A stretch of 64,000 bases of DNA from CAJQQK01 sp965224225. GTDB lineage: Bacteria > Pseudomonadota > Alphaproteobacteria > Rhizobiales > Hyphomicrobiaceae. Positions 26,736 through 35,687 of the stretch are shown piece after piece; position 1 is the first letter of the stretch; each line of letters starts with the position of its first letter. Both the position numbers and the translations under genes were made by a program. The notes under the pieces were generated by a model. That model searched no databases. It was not told the origin of the DNA and was given only the letters and a program-made list of their open reading frames with translations. The stretch is taken from positions 744,001 to 808,000 of the forward strand of contig CBDCZF010000035.1 of NCBI GenBank assembly GCA_965224225.1, read 5' to 3'.

Positions 26736-26990
26736 TCGTTTCCGCCGCGTTGCACAAGAAAAGCGCTTTCTCCGCCACACGTTAGCGTGAGCTTAGCAGC
26801 TCGCGTGATAAACCTTGGCGAACCGATTCGATTTCCATTATGAGAGCCATCCAATCGGCCGCACGGCTCTTTCAGGCCCGTTTTGTCGCAATCCTGGCGA
26901 TGATTGTCGCGTGTTCGATAGGTGTCTGAACCAGGGATCGTCAAATAGCGTTCTGGCTGACTGCATTACGGATTTTGGAGGGAAGTGGCG

Positions 26991-27695
26991 ATGGCGGATG
27001 ATGAAGACGACATCATCCTGAGCGAGCTCAACGACGAGGAACTCGTCGAGCAGATGCATCAGGACCTTTACGACGGTCTCAAGGAAGAGATCGAAGAGGG
27101 GGTCAATATTCTGCTTGAGCGCGGCTGGGCGCCCTACAGGGTTCTGACCGAGGCGCTGGTCGAAGGCATGCGCATCGTCGGCATCGACTTCCGTGACGGC
27201 ATCCTGTTCGTGCCGGAAGTGCTGCTGGCGGCAAACGCCATGAAGGCCGGCATGGCCATTCTCCGACCGCTACTTGCCGAAAGCGATGCCCCGCCGCAAG
27301 GCAAGATCGTGATGGGAACCGTCAAAGGCGATATCCACGACATCGGCAAGAACCTGGTTGGCATGATGATGGAAGGCGCCGGCTTCGAGGTCATCGATCT
27401 CGGCATCAACACCGACGTCGACGAATTCCTGGCAGCCCTCGCAGAGCACAAGCCCGACATGCTCGGTATGTCGGCGCTGTTGACCACGACCATGCCCTAT
27501 ATGAAAGTCGTGATCGACACGCTCAAGGAGAAGTCGATCCGCGATGATTACGTCGTGCTGGTCGGCGGTGCGCCTCTGAACGAGGACTTTGCCAAGGCGA
27601 TCGGCGCCGACGCCTACTGCCGCGATGCAGCCGTCGCCGTCGAGACCGCCAAAGAGATGATGATGCGCAAGCACAACCAGATGGCGCGGGCCTAA
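26991..27695 (+). CDS. Corrinoid (B12-binding) methyl-carrier protein
   Basis: 234 residues, MtbC/MtmC-like. The N-terminal helical cap domain (EEIEEGVNILLERGWAPYRV, FVPEVLLAANAMKAGM) is followed by the B12-binding Rossmann domain with the DxHxxG motif in GTVKGDIHDIGKNLVGMM (lower-ligand His), then LGMSALLTTTMPYM and VVLVGGAPLNEDFA. It shuttles the methyl group between methyltransferases. The ATG at 26991 is preferred (GGAGGG upstream) over the GTG at 26985. Confidence 0.94.
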   Translation: MADDEDDIILSELNDEELVEQMHQDLYDGLKEEIEEGVNILLERGWAPYRVLTEALVEGMRIVGIDFRDGILFVPEVLLAANAMKAGMAILRPLLAESDAPPQGKIVMGTVKGDIHDIGKNLVGMMMEGAGFEVIDLGINTDVDEFLAALAEHKPDMLGMSALLTTTMPYMKVVIDTLKEKSIRDDYVVLVGGAPLNEDFAKAIGADAYCRDAAVAVETAKEMMMRKHNQMARA

Positions 27696-27717
27696 GGCGA
27701 CACAGGCAGGCACTGCC

Positions 27718-28371
27718 GTGAGTGAACAGGCACATGGTCAGTCGACCGAAGCTGGCGCCAAGGCTGACGGCCGGTCGCTGATCATCGCCTGCGGTGCGCT
27801 GGTCCGCGAGATCCGTGACGTGCTCGGCGCCAACCGGCTCGATGCGATCGACATCGCCGCCATCCCGGCCCTCTATCACAATCGTCCGGAAAAGATCGCA
27901 CCCGCCGTCGAAGCCAAGATCGCCGAGGCCAAGGCACGCTACGACCGCATTTTCGTCGCTTATGCCGATTGCGGAACCGGTGGCGACCTCGACCGTGTCA
28001 TTGGCAAGGCTGGTGTCGAGCGATTGCCGGGCACGCATTGTTATGCATTCTTCTCAGGCGTCGAGGCGTTCGCGCGGCGTGAAGACGACATGCGCACGTT
28101 CTTTCTGACCGACTTCCTGGTGCGCCAGTTCGATGCGATCATCATCAAGGGCCTCGGCCTCGACCGGCATCCAGAATTGCGCGACATGTACTTCGGCCAC
28201 TATGAGAAAGTGGTCTACCTCTCCCAGGCACCGACAGCGGCGCTAATCGAGGCAGCGGAGCGGGCGAGCGAACGGCTCGGCCTCGTATTCGAGCACCGCC
28301 ACGTCGGCTACGGTGATCTCGGAAGCGTGCTCGACGCCTGGCTGCCGGAACGGCAGTCGGTCGGGAATTGA
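27718..28371 (+). CDS. DUF1638 family protein
   Basis: 217 residues: SLIIACGALVREIRDVL, AIPALYHNRPEKIAPAV, RIFVAYADCGTGGDLDRVI, GTHCYAFFSGVEAF and TDFLVRQFDAIIIKGLGLD. These are hallmarks of DUF1638, whose members sit beside corrinoid methyltransferases. The Cys residues in ACGAL, DCGTG and THCYAFF are conserved-looking and might bind metal. It has a GTG start 22 bp after the corrinoid gene. It ends the plus-strand arm and is followed by a clear terminator. Confidence 0.9.
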   Translation: MSEQAHGQSTEAGAKADGRSLIIACGALVREIRDVLGANRLDAIDIAAIPALYHNRPEKIAPAVEAKIAEAKARYDRIFVAYADCGTGGDLDRVIGKAGVERLPGTHCYAFFSGVEAFARREDDMRTFFLTDFLVRQFDAIIIKGLGLDRHPELRDMYFGHYEKVVYLSQAPTAALIEAAERASERLGLVFEHRHVGYGDLGSVLDAWLPERQSVGN

Positions 28372-28410
28372 TCAATATCACTTATGAATACGAACGAGCG
28401 CCAATCAGGC

Positions 28411-28457
28411 GAATTGGCGGTTCATGCCGCTTTTGGATGAACCGCCAATTCTTTTCT
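28411..28457 (+). terminator. Rho-independent terminator after DUF1638 gene
   Basis: GAATTGGCGGTTCA (28411–28424) pairs perfectly with TGAACCGCCAATTC (28438–28451) and is followed by a T-rich stretch. Confidence 0.85.
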
Positions 28458-28507
28458 TAATATCCGCGCAGACGCTGCGGTGTCCGCTGCTCGGCTGAAG
28501 CCACAAC

Positions 28508-28613
28508 CACTGCCGTCATCCCCACGCAGGTGGGGACCCAAGTGCCTCCCCTTATTCTCAGTGCTGGCGGATGGCCGCTTGGGTTCCCGCCTGCGCGGGA
28601 ATGACGCTGAGAT
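28508..28613. repeat. Intergenic repeat, family E, copy 1
   Basis: Starts GTCATCCCCACGCAGGTGGGGA and ends CCTGCGCGGGAATGACG when read through, with CCCACGCAGGTGGG and CCCGCCTGCGCGGG hairpins. A copy in opposite orientation is at 42469–42563. This resembles the CGTCATTCCCGC repeats common in proteobacterial genomes. Confidence 0.75.
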
Positions 28614-28651
28614 TGGGGACCGGTTGGGATTCAACTGTCGGCTTCAGAACC

Positions 28652-29749
28652 TCAGTTGATCTGGTCGTACTTGCCGTCTTTCCACTCATAGAATTTGTAT
28701 GGCGGCAGGTTCGGGTCGCCCTTGCCATCGAATTTGAACTTGCCGAGCACGGTCGAGAACTCACCGCCGTTGAGCGCGTTGATCACCTTGCCGGCATCTT
28801 CCGACTTGGCACCGCCGGCTGCCTGTGCCCAGGCCTGGATGGCGGCGTAGGTGTAGAGGACATAGCCTTCCGGCTCGATGTTCTTCGAGCGGAACTTGGC
28901 GACGATGTCCTTGGCGGCCGGGTTCTTGCGCGGGTCTGGCGAGAACGTCATCAACGTGCCTTCGCCGGCTTTGCCCGTCACCTGCCAGTATTCCTGCGTC
29001 ACCAGCGCATCACCTGACATCAGCTGGGTGCTCATGCCCTGGTCGCGCATCTGGCGCACGATCAGGCCTGCTTCCGTGTGATAGCCGCCAACATAGGCAA
29101 CATCGATGCCGGCCTGCTTCATCTTCGAGACCAGCGCGGTGTAGTCCTTTTCACCGGCCGTGTAGGCTTCATACATCGCATCCTTGAGGCCGGCCTGGTT
29201 CATATACTTGCGCGTCTCGTCGGCGAGACCTTTGCCGTAGGCCGTCTTGTCGTGCAGGATCGCGACCTTCTTGCCGGCAAAGTTCTTGGCGAGGTAGGCG
29301 CCTGCCACCTGGCCCTGCTGGTCGTCACGGCCGCAGACCCGGTAAACGTTCGGGCCGGCGCGCTCGTCGGTCAGCTTCGGGTTGGTCGAGGCAGGCGAAA
29401 TCTGCACGATGCCTTCTTCGGCGTAGACCTTCGATGCCGGGATCGATGAACCCGAGCAGAAATGGCCGGCAACCAGCGCGACTTTCGCAGCGGCAAGCTT
29501 GCCAGCAGCGGCAACCGCCTGCTTCGGATCGCAGGCATCGTCTTCGACGAGCAGCTTGATCTGCTTGCCGTTGACGCCGCCGGCGGCATTGATGTCGGCA
29601 ACTGCCTGCTCGGCGCCCGCCTTCATCTGCTGACCGAACGACGCATACTGCCCCGTCATCGGACCGATGGTCGCAATCGTAATGTCTTGCGCCAGCGCCG
29701 GACCGGCAAGGCCCACAGCCAACGCGGTACCAATGATCAACTTTTTCAT
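28652..29749 (-). CDS. livJ: Branched-chain amino acid-type ABC transporter substrate-binding protein
   Basis: 365 residues with a typical signal peptide (MKKLIIGTALAVGLAGPALA) and a Peripla_BP_6 domain: ITIATIGPMTGQYASFGQQM, DINAAGGVNGKQIKLLVEDD, VALVAGHFCSGSSIPAS, and DYTALVSKMKQAGIDVAYVG. It captures a small solute, classically Leu/Ile/Val, in the periplasm. The ATG at 29749 follows GAGGAG. It is the last gene of the liv set. The ligand could be another amino acid or an aromatic acid given paaK nearby. Confidence 0.92.
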   Translation of the reverse strand: MKKLIIGTALAVGLAGPALAQDITIATIGPMTGQYASFGQQMKAGAEQAVADINAAGGVNGKQIKLLVEDDACDPKQAVAAAGKLAAAKVALVAGHFCSGSSIPASKVYAEEGIVQISPASTNPKLTDERAGPNVYRVCGRDDQQGQVAGAYLAKNFAGKKVAILHDKTAYGKGLADETRKYMNQAGLKDAMYEAYTAGEKDYTALVSKMKQAGIDVAYVGGYHTEAGLIVRQMRDQGMSTQLMSGDALVTQEYWQVTGKAGEGTLMTFSPDPRKNPAAKDIVAKFRSKNIEPEGYVLYTYAAIQAWAQAAGGAKSEDAGKVINALNGGEFSTVLGKFKFDGKGDPNLPPYKFYEWKDGKYDQIN

Positions 29750-29869
29750 CAGCCAAGTTCTCCTCAATCTAACTGGCCTGGTTACTCCGGCAGGCCTGAT
29801 ACGGCGCCCCGGAGATGCGGAGTGATACCAGCCCGCGCATCCGGGCGGTACCGGAAAATCGACGCGCCC

Positions 29870-30211
29870 CTATTCGTTGGCCGCCCAGGTAAACGGGCCG
29901 GTTCGCCGATAGAGCCAGGGATACTGTGTAACCATCTGGGTGGTTTGCGCGAAACGGTAGGATATGAGTGCAATGGCGATAATGATCAGCGCATCGCTGA
30001 CATAGAATTGTGCCGACAAGAGGGTGCCATGCGCCAGCGACCAATGCAGGAAGCGCAGCGGCAGGGCGAGCAACAGCATGTAGAAGATGAGCAGCCAGAC
30101 TGGCTGCCAGGCCCGCGCGATCGCCCGGCCGGTCAGCCAGGCCGCACCGCCGCCCAGAACCAGGGTCGTGATAATGAAAGCGGTTAGCGAGTTGTCGTAG
30201 AGGATGCCCAT
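29870..30211 (-). CDS. Small membrane protein of liv operons (DUF6867-like)
   Basis: 113 residues with about three membrane helices (FIITTLVLGGGAAWLTG, PVWLLIFYMLLLALPLRFL, SDALIIIAIALISYRFA) and a short tail ending RRTGPFTWAANE. Proteins like this occur between livF and livJ in alphaproteobacteria. The role is unknown; it may be an accessory membrane component of the transporter. It is separated from livF by 388 bp filled with a palindromic repeat. Confidence 0.8.
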   Translation of the reverse strand: MGILYDNSLTAFIITTLVLGGGAAWLTGRAIARAWQPVWLLIFYMLLLALPLRFLHWSLAHGTLLSAQFYVSDALIIIAIALISYRFAQTTQMVTQYPWLYRRTGPFTWAANE

Positions 30212-30387
30212 CAAGTGCTTTCCGTGGAGGCTGGCGACGGACAGTTCGGCATCGCGAAGTTCGCTTCTAACGCCGAGCGGCTCCAGCGAGCAGCCTTTAG
30301 CTTAGGCAGAAAGTTCAGAACGCAGTTTGTTGCGTCGTTGCCTGGGAGTGTGCGGATGATTTGCCTAGGAGCTTCGCAACGGCTAGT

Positions 30388-30542
30388 CGTGGGAATGCCC
30401 CTCACCCCAACCCTCTCCCCGTGAAGTACGGGGAGAGGGAGTCCGGCCATGCCACTCTGCACCGCCGTTCGCCCCACGACGGGCGGGACTCCCTCTCCCC
30501 GTACTTCACGGGGAGAGGGTTGGGGTGAGGGGCATTCCCACG
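30388..30542. repeat. Long inverted repeat, family D, copy 1
   Basis: Arms of about 56 bp (30388–30443 and 30487–30542) are nearly perfect complements and themselves hold the small palindrome CCCCGTGAAGTACGGGG. They begin CGTGGGAATGCCCCTCACC. It lies between livF and the DUF6867-like gene; the rest of this 388-bp gap shows no gene. A second copy at 55894–56034 is interrupted by an IS110 element. Confidence 0.9.
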
Positions 30543-30599
30543 ATGGGGCGAACTGACCCTGCAAAAACGGATCACGCAACTCGGTGCCGATCGGTGCCA

Positions 30600-31331
30600 T
30601 CAATGCACGCCCCCTTCGAGGTAGGCCGCACGGATCTCCTCACGATGCAGCAGTTCTTCACCCGGCCCCGACTGCGTGATCACGCCATTGACCATGACAT
30701 AGCCGTGATGAGCGAGCTTCAGAGCGTGATAGGCGTTCTGCTCGACCAGAAACACGGTCAGCCCCTGTTTCTCGTTCAAGTCGCGGATGACGCCGAAGAT
30801 CTGCTTGACGATTAACGGCGCCAGGCCGAGCGACGGTTCATCGAGCAGCAACAGGCGCGGGCGGCCCATCAGGGCGCGGGCAATCGCCAGCATCTGCTGC
30901 TCGCCGCCGGACATCGTGCCGGCCCGCTGGTTCTCACGCATCTTCAGGATCGGGAATAATTCGTATGCATTTGCCAGATCGGCATCGAAAGTCGCATCGC
31001 GCTCCTTGTTGAGGATCGCGCCCATTTGCAGGTTTTCGAACACTGTCATACGCGGAAAGATGCGCCGGCCTTCCGGCGACTGGGCGATGCCGCGGTGCAT
31101 GATCTCGTGCGTTGCCAGGTGCGCGATCTCACGCCCCTCGAACCGGATCGAGCCCGAACGCGCACGCGGATTACCGCAGACCGTCATCATCAGCGTCGTC
31201 TTGCCGGCCCCGTTAGCGCCGATGATCGTGGCGATCTCGCCCTCGCGGATGTCGAGATCGATGCCCTTGAGGGCCTGCACATTGCCGTAATAGGTCTCGA
31301 GGCCGCGGATTTCGAGGAGATTGTCACTCAT
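30600..31331 (-). CDS. livF: Branched-chain amino acid ABC transporter ATPase
   Basis: 243 residues. It has Walker A (GANGAGKTTLMM), the ABC signature (MSGGEQQMLAIARAL), Walker B (LLLLDEPSLGLAP) and the H-loop region. This is one of the two cytoplasmic ATPases that power LivHM. It overlaps livG by 4 bp (ATGA). Confidence 0.95.
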   Translation of the reverse strand: MSDNLLEIRGLETYYGNVQALKGIDLDIREGEIATIIGANGAGKTTLMMTVCGNPRARSGSIRFEGREIAHLATHEIMHRGIAQSPEGRRIFPRMTVFENLQMGAILNKERDATFDADLANAYELFPILKMRENQRAGTMSGGEQQMLAIARALMGRPRLLLLDEPSLGLAPLIVKQIFGVIRDLNEKQGLTVFLVEQNAYHALKLAHHGYVMVNGVITQSGPGEELLHREEIRAAYLEGGVH

Positions 31332-32200
31332 GACGAGATCTCCTCTTCGACGGTTTCGACCTCTTCATCCTCGACGCCGAGATAGGCTGCGATCACGGCC
31401 GGGTCGGCGCGCACTTCGGCCGGTGTGCCGTCCGAAATCTTCTTGCCGTAGTCGAGCACGACGATGTGGTCGGAAATCTCCATGACGACGCCCATGTCGT
31501 GCTCGATCAGCAGAATCGAAATGCCATCGTCGTTCTTGATCGACAGCAAGAGCTGATTGAGTTCCTGGCTCTCGCGCGGATTGAGGCCGGCTGCCGGCTC
31601 GTCGAGGCACAAGAGCTCGGGGTTCGTGCACATCGCCCGCGCAATCTCGAGACGGCGTTGCGCCCCGTAAGGGAGATCGCCGGCAGCATCGTCGGCGCGG
31701 TCGAGCAGGTCGATGCGCTTGAGCCAGCCGACGGCCTTATCGATGGCTGCCCGTTCCGCATTGCGATAGCCGGCAAGCCCCAGAATGCCGCCGATCGAAA
31801 ACCCGGAAGCATCCATCAGCGGTCGATGCTGGGCAACCAGCAGATTTTCGAGCACGGTCATGCCGGCGAACAGGCGGATGTTTTGGAATGTTCGCGCGAC
31901 GCCCGCCCGCCGGGCGATGACGTGGTCGTCAAAGCGCTCGAGCAGGAACTGGCGGCCATCGGCGCGCGTCATGGTGATCATGCCGACGGTCGGCTTGTAA
32001 AAGCCGGTGAGGCAGTTGAACACCGTCGTCTTGCCGGCGCCGTTGGGACCGATGATGGCGGTGATCTCGCCACGCGCCGCCTCCATCGAGACATCATCGA
32101 TAGCCACCAGGCCGCCAAAGCGCATGGTCAGATGCTCGACCTTGAGGATCGGCTGGCCGGTGTCGGTGGCAATCTCGCCTGCTGCTGCGTGCTGCTGCAT
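31328..32200 (-). CDS. livG: Branched-chain amino acid ABC transporter ATPase
   Basis: 290 residues. It has Walker A (GPNGAGKTTVFNCLTG), a signature-like LPYGAQRRLEIARAM, Walker B (LLCLDEPAAGLNPRE) and the longer LivG insertion between them. The C-terminus has an acidic tail (EDEEVETVEEE). Its ATG overlaps the livM stop by one base (TGATG), so translation is coupled. Confidence 0.95.
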   Translation of the reverse strand: MQQHAAAGEIATDTGQPILKVEHLTMRFGGLVAIDDVSMEAARGEITAIIGPNGAGKTTVFNCLTGFYKPTVGMITMTRADGRQFLLERFDDHVIARRAGVARTFQNIRLFAGMTVLENLLVAQHRPLMDASGFSIGGILGLAGYRNAERAAIDKAVGWLKRIDLLDRADDAAGDLPYGAQRRLEIARAMCTNPELLCLDEPAAGLNPRESQELNQLLLSIKNDDGISILLIEHDMGVVMEISDHIVVLDYGKKISDGTPAEVRADPAVIAAYLGVEDEEVETVEEEISS

Positions 32201-33564
32201 CAGCCATGACCCTCCTGCACGTGCTCGGCCCCGATCGCGCGCCGCTCCTTGAGCGCGATCGACGGCGTGCGCGTCGCGATCAGCCCGCGCGGGCGCCAGA
32301 CCATCACGGCGACCATCAGGAAACCGAAGATGACCATGCGCCAGGTCTTGGGATCAAAGTCCTCGCCGAAGATCACCTTGAGGAAGGTCACATCACGCAG
32401 ATACTCGAGCCCGCCGATCAACACGACGGCAGCAATCGCAACGCCGATCTGTGAGCCCATACCGCCGAGCACGACGATCGCCAGGATGATCGCGCTTTCG
32501 AGGAAGACGAAGCTTTCCGGTGAGATGAAGCCCTGCTTGGTGGCGAAGAACGAGCCGGCAAAGCCGCCGAACATAGCCCCGATCGCGAATGCGGAAAGCT
32601 TGGTCGTCACCGTGTTGATGCCGAGCGACTTGCACGCGATCTCGTCTTCACGCATCGCCTCCCAGGCCCGCCCGATCGGCAACCGGCGCAGGCGCAGCGT
32701 CACCCAGTTGGTGATCAGCGCCAGGATCAAGATGATGTAGTAGAGGAAGACGATGCGATGGAGTGATGAATATTCGAGCCCGAAGAACTGATGGAACGTA
32801 CCATCGCCGAAGCGCTTGAACTCGAGCCCGAAGAACGACGGCCTGGGAATGCTCGATAGACCGTCCGGCCCGCCCGTGAACTCGTACCAGTTGAGCAGCA
32901 CGACGCGGATGATCTCACCGAAAGCAAGCGTCACGATCGCGAGATAGTCGCCACGCAAGCGCAGCACCGGAAACCCGAGCAGGATCCCCCAGAAAGCAGC
33001 CAGGATGCCGGCCAGCGGGAGGCAGATCCAGAACGAGAAGCCGAAGTGCTGGGCGAGCAGCGCGTAGGAATAGGCCCCAACCGCGTAGAACGCGACGTAG
33101 CCGAGATCGAGCAGACCGGCGAGCCCGACGACGATATTGAGCCCCCAGCCGAGCATCACATACGTCAGGACCAGGACGGCAAGGTCCATGATGTAGCGGT
33201 CCGCAATCGGCAGGAACGGCAGGGCGACGGCAAACAGGATCAGAAGCGGCCCGAGGTAGCTGACCAGGTTCGAGAGCGTCGAGCCGATGACGCGGCCCTG
33301 CTGTGTGGCAGCCTGACCGACCCGCCCGGAACTGAGCATGCCAAACGCGAGCTTGCCAACGAACGCCAGCGCAACCAGCGCAGCAACCAGCCCCCACCGG
33401 CTCTCGAGCACCAGGCCGCCTGGCGCATCGGCCGTCTTGAAGGCGAACATCGGCAGCGACAGCAGGAACATGACACCGGCTGCAACGGCTGCCTCGAACA
33501 GGTTCTGGCGTAGCGCACTCGGTGGTACATCGACTGCCGCTGCCTTTTCCGTCACTTCCGACAT
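32200..33564 (-). CDS. livM: Branched-chain amino acid ABC transporter permease
   Basis: 454 residues, about ten hydrophobic helices, with the permease EAA-like region GRAWEAMREDEIACKSLGIN and the family stretch LNIVVGLAGLLDLGYVAFYAVGAY in parts. The N-terminus has an extra pair of helices before the core, common in long LivM forms. It forms the inner-membrane channel with LivH. Five bases separate it from livH. Confidence 0.94.
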   Translation of the reverse strand: MSEVTEKAAAVDVPPSALRQNLFEAAVAAGVMFLLSLPMFAFKTADAPGGLVLESRWGLVAALVALAFVGKLAFGMLSSGRVGQAATQQGRVIGSTLSNLVSYLGPLLILFAVALPFLPIADRYIMDLAVLVLTYVMLGWGLNIVVGLAGLLDLGYVAFYAVGAYSYALLAQHFGFSFWICLPLAGILAAFWGILLGFPVLRLRGDYLAIVTLAFGEIIRVVLLNWYEFTGGPDGLSSIPRPSFFGLEFKRFGDGTFHQFFGLEYSSLHRIVFLYYIILILALITNWVTLRLRRLPIGRAWEAMREDEIACKSLGINTVTTKLSAFAIGAMFGGFAGSFFATKQGFISPESFVFLESAIILAIVVLGGMGSQIGVAIAAVVLIGGLEYLRDVTFLKVIFGEDFDPKTWRMVIFGFLMVAVMVWRPRGLIATRTPSIALKERRAIGAEHVQEGHG

Positions 33565-33569
33565 GTGCC

Positions 33570-34493
<924 letters not shown>

Positions 34494-34619
34494 CCGCTCC
34501 CCTTCTCACCATGGTGCGGCAACCGCCCGGTGCCCGAAACAACGTCGAACGTAGCTTTGGCTACATAATCTGCACGAGACGACGAGCGCAACAATCCGAA
34601 CCGGCAATATCAAGATGCC

Positions 34620-34690
34620 ACAGGGCAACTTAGCGCAATCTGCGTTTTGCCGGAACAGCGCGAGCGGTTCCGACTTAGGGCACGGTTCGC
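34620..34690. repeat. Short palindromic repeat, family G, copy 1
   Basis: TTAGCGCAATCTGCGTTTTGCC followed, when continued, by a GGAAC..GTTCC hairpin and GTTCGCTAG. The same words (CTGCGTTTTGCCGG, TTCGCTAG) recur at 42271–42430. It lies upstream of livH; no gene is visible here. Confidence 0.6.
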
Positions 34691-34960
34691 TAGCCCTCCC
34701 TTCTCACAATCACGTGGAGCGTCATCGTCCAGGGCGGGACCACTCGGCAAGGAGAGTGGCGAAAAGCGTATGGGGTCATACGGTTGAGACGCTCGACGCT
34801 GCCGATGGCCCGCCCTGGACGACCCTTCGGGCGGGGCCAAATGGCTGACAGCGTGCGTCGATCCACTTGTCCGATGAACCACATCGCCCTGCGTGTTTCT
34901 CCTGCTCCGTCAGCCATTTGGCCTCCGTGACGCCCGCGTGATTGTGAGAAGGGCGGGCTA
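34691..34960. mobile_element. MITE-like element, family C, diverged copy
   Basis: 270 bp bounded by inverted repeats TAGCCCTCCCTTCTCACAAT and its complement (34691–34714 and 34937–34960; one mismatch). The interior is related to the element at 19472–19767 in the opposite orientation (GGTTGAGACGCTCGACGCTG, CCGTATGACCCC-type segments). No gene. Confidence 0.8.
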
Positions 34961-35046
34961 GCCGCTCGGCCGAAGATTCGTGTTGCAGCTGCGCCCCGCG
35001 CACCATTCAGGCAACTCTGCGGTCGGTAAAGGCAAGTTCGGGAGCC

Positions 35047-35307
35047 TCACTCATCGGCGTGACTGTCGTCGCCAATCAGGTCAATGGTCTCGGCCAAGTC
35101 CCTGATTGCCCACATCAGCAGGCCGGCTGCATATTCATCGCCTGCTTTCGCAGCCATGTCTTGTGCGTTGCGCAATTGATCGAGAGCGGCGAGAGCAGTT
35201 CGGAGCACGTCTCCCGTCGCGCCGTCTCCGGTATCAGCGTCTGACACTATTTCTGCCTCGCGTGAATCAAAGCCTCGACGTTGAACATCGTCCCTGTCGT
35301 TCTGCAA
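35047..35307 (-). CDS. Small hypothetical helical protein
   Basis: 86 residues: an acidic, polar first third, then a likely helical pair (VLRTALAALDQLRNAQDMAA and YAAGLLMWAIRDLAETIDLI). No family is recognised. It sits between two MITE-like repeats, has an ATG start and normal codon usage. It could be a real small gene or chance. Confidence 0.45.
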   Translation of the reverse strand: MQNDRDDVQRRGFDSREAEIVSDADTGDGATGDVLRTALAALDQLRNAQDMAAKAGDEYAAGLLMWAIRDLAETIDLIGDDSHADE

Positions 35308-35361
35308 CCGTCAATCCGACTGTCAATTCAGTCAGAGGGAAACGCCGGGTCGATAATCACC

Positions 35362-35432
35362 TAGCCCGATCTATTCACCAGCACACGCTCTTCACGGAGC
35401 CCAAATGGCGTGGTGGTGAATAGATCGGGCTA
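35362..35432. mobile_element. MITE-like element, family C, internally deleted copy
   Basis: 71 bp. It has almost the same terminal inverted repeats as the copy at 19472 (left arm with one change) but only about 23 bp between them, including CACGGAG-CCCAAATGG also found at the left end of the long copy. Confidence 0.85.
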
Positions 35433-35605
35433 GGCTGTGCAATAATCTCTAATTTCCATGATTTATATCAGACTTGGCGACTATGAAGTTTGGAACAATA
35501 CCAGATACGGAACGTAAACAATCGTAATCATCGTATTTCCGCGAAAAACGGAGAGCCATTCAAATCGCCAGCTTGCCAGCCAGCCTGAGAGACTGATAGG
35601 ACGCT

Positions 35606-35661
35606 GACGTCTGCGCTTAGACGTTTAAACTCAGACGTTTGGGCTCGGACGTCTGGGCCGA
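35606..35661. promoter_or_regulatory. Four tandem 14-bp iterons upstream of the quinone reductase gene
   Basis: Four direct repeats without gaps: GACGTCTGCGCTTA, GACGTTTAAACTCA, GACGTTTGGGCTCG, GACGTCTGGGCCGA. They end 26 bp before the chosen start. All four begin GACGTYT. This looks like a multi-site operator or a decayed tandem repeat; which factor would bind is unknown. Confidence 0.6.
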
Positions 35662-35687
35662 GATCATCAGTAGAAATGGATGGAACC

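Noticed and set aside
26736..26990. Possible cobalamin riboswitch before the corrinoid protein gene
   Set aside because: No B12-box-like sequence is visible here or in the 25587–25709 divergent region.
30211..30603. 130-codon minus-strand ORF between livF and the DUF6867-like gene
   Set aside because: It is made of the family D palindrome and has no protein-like character.
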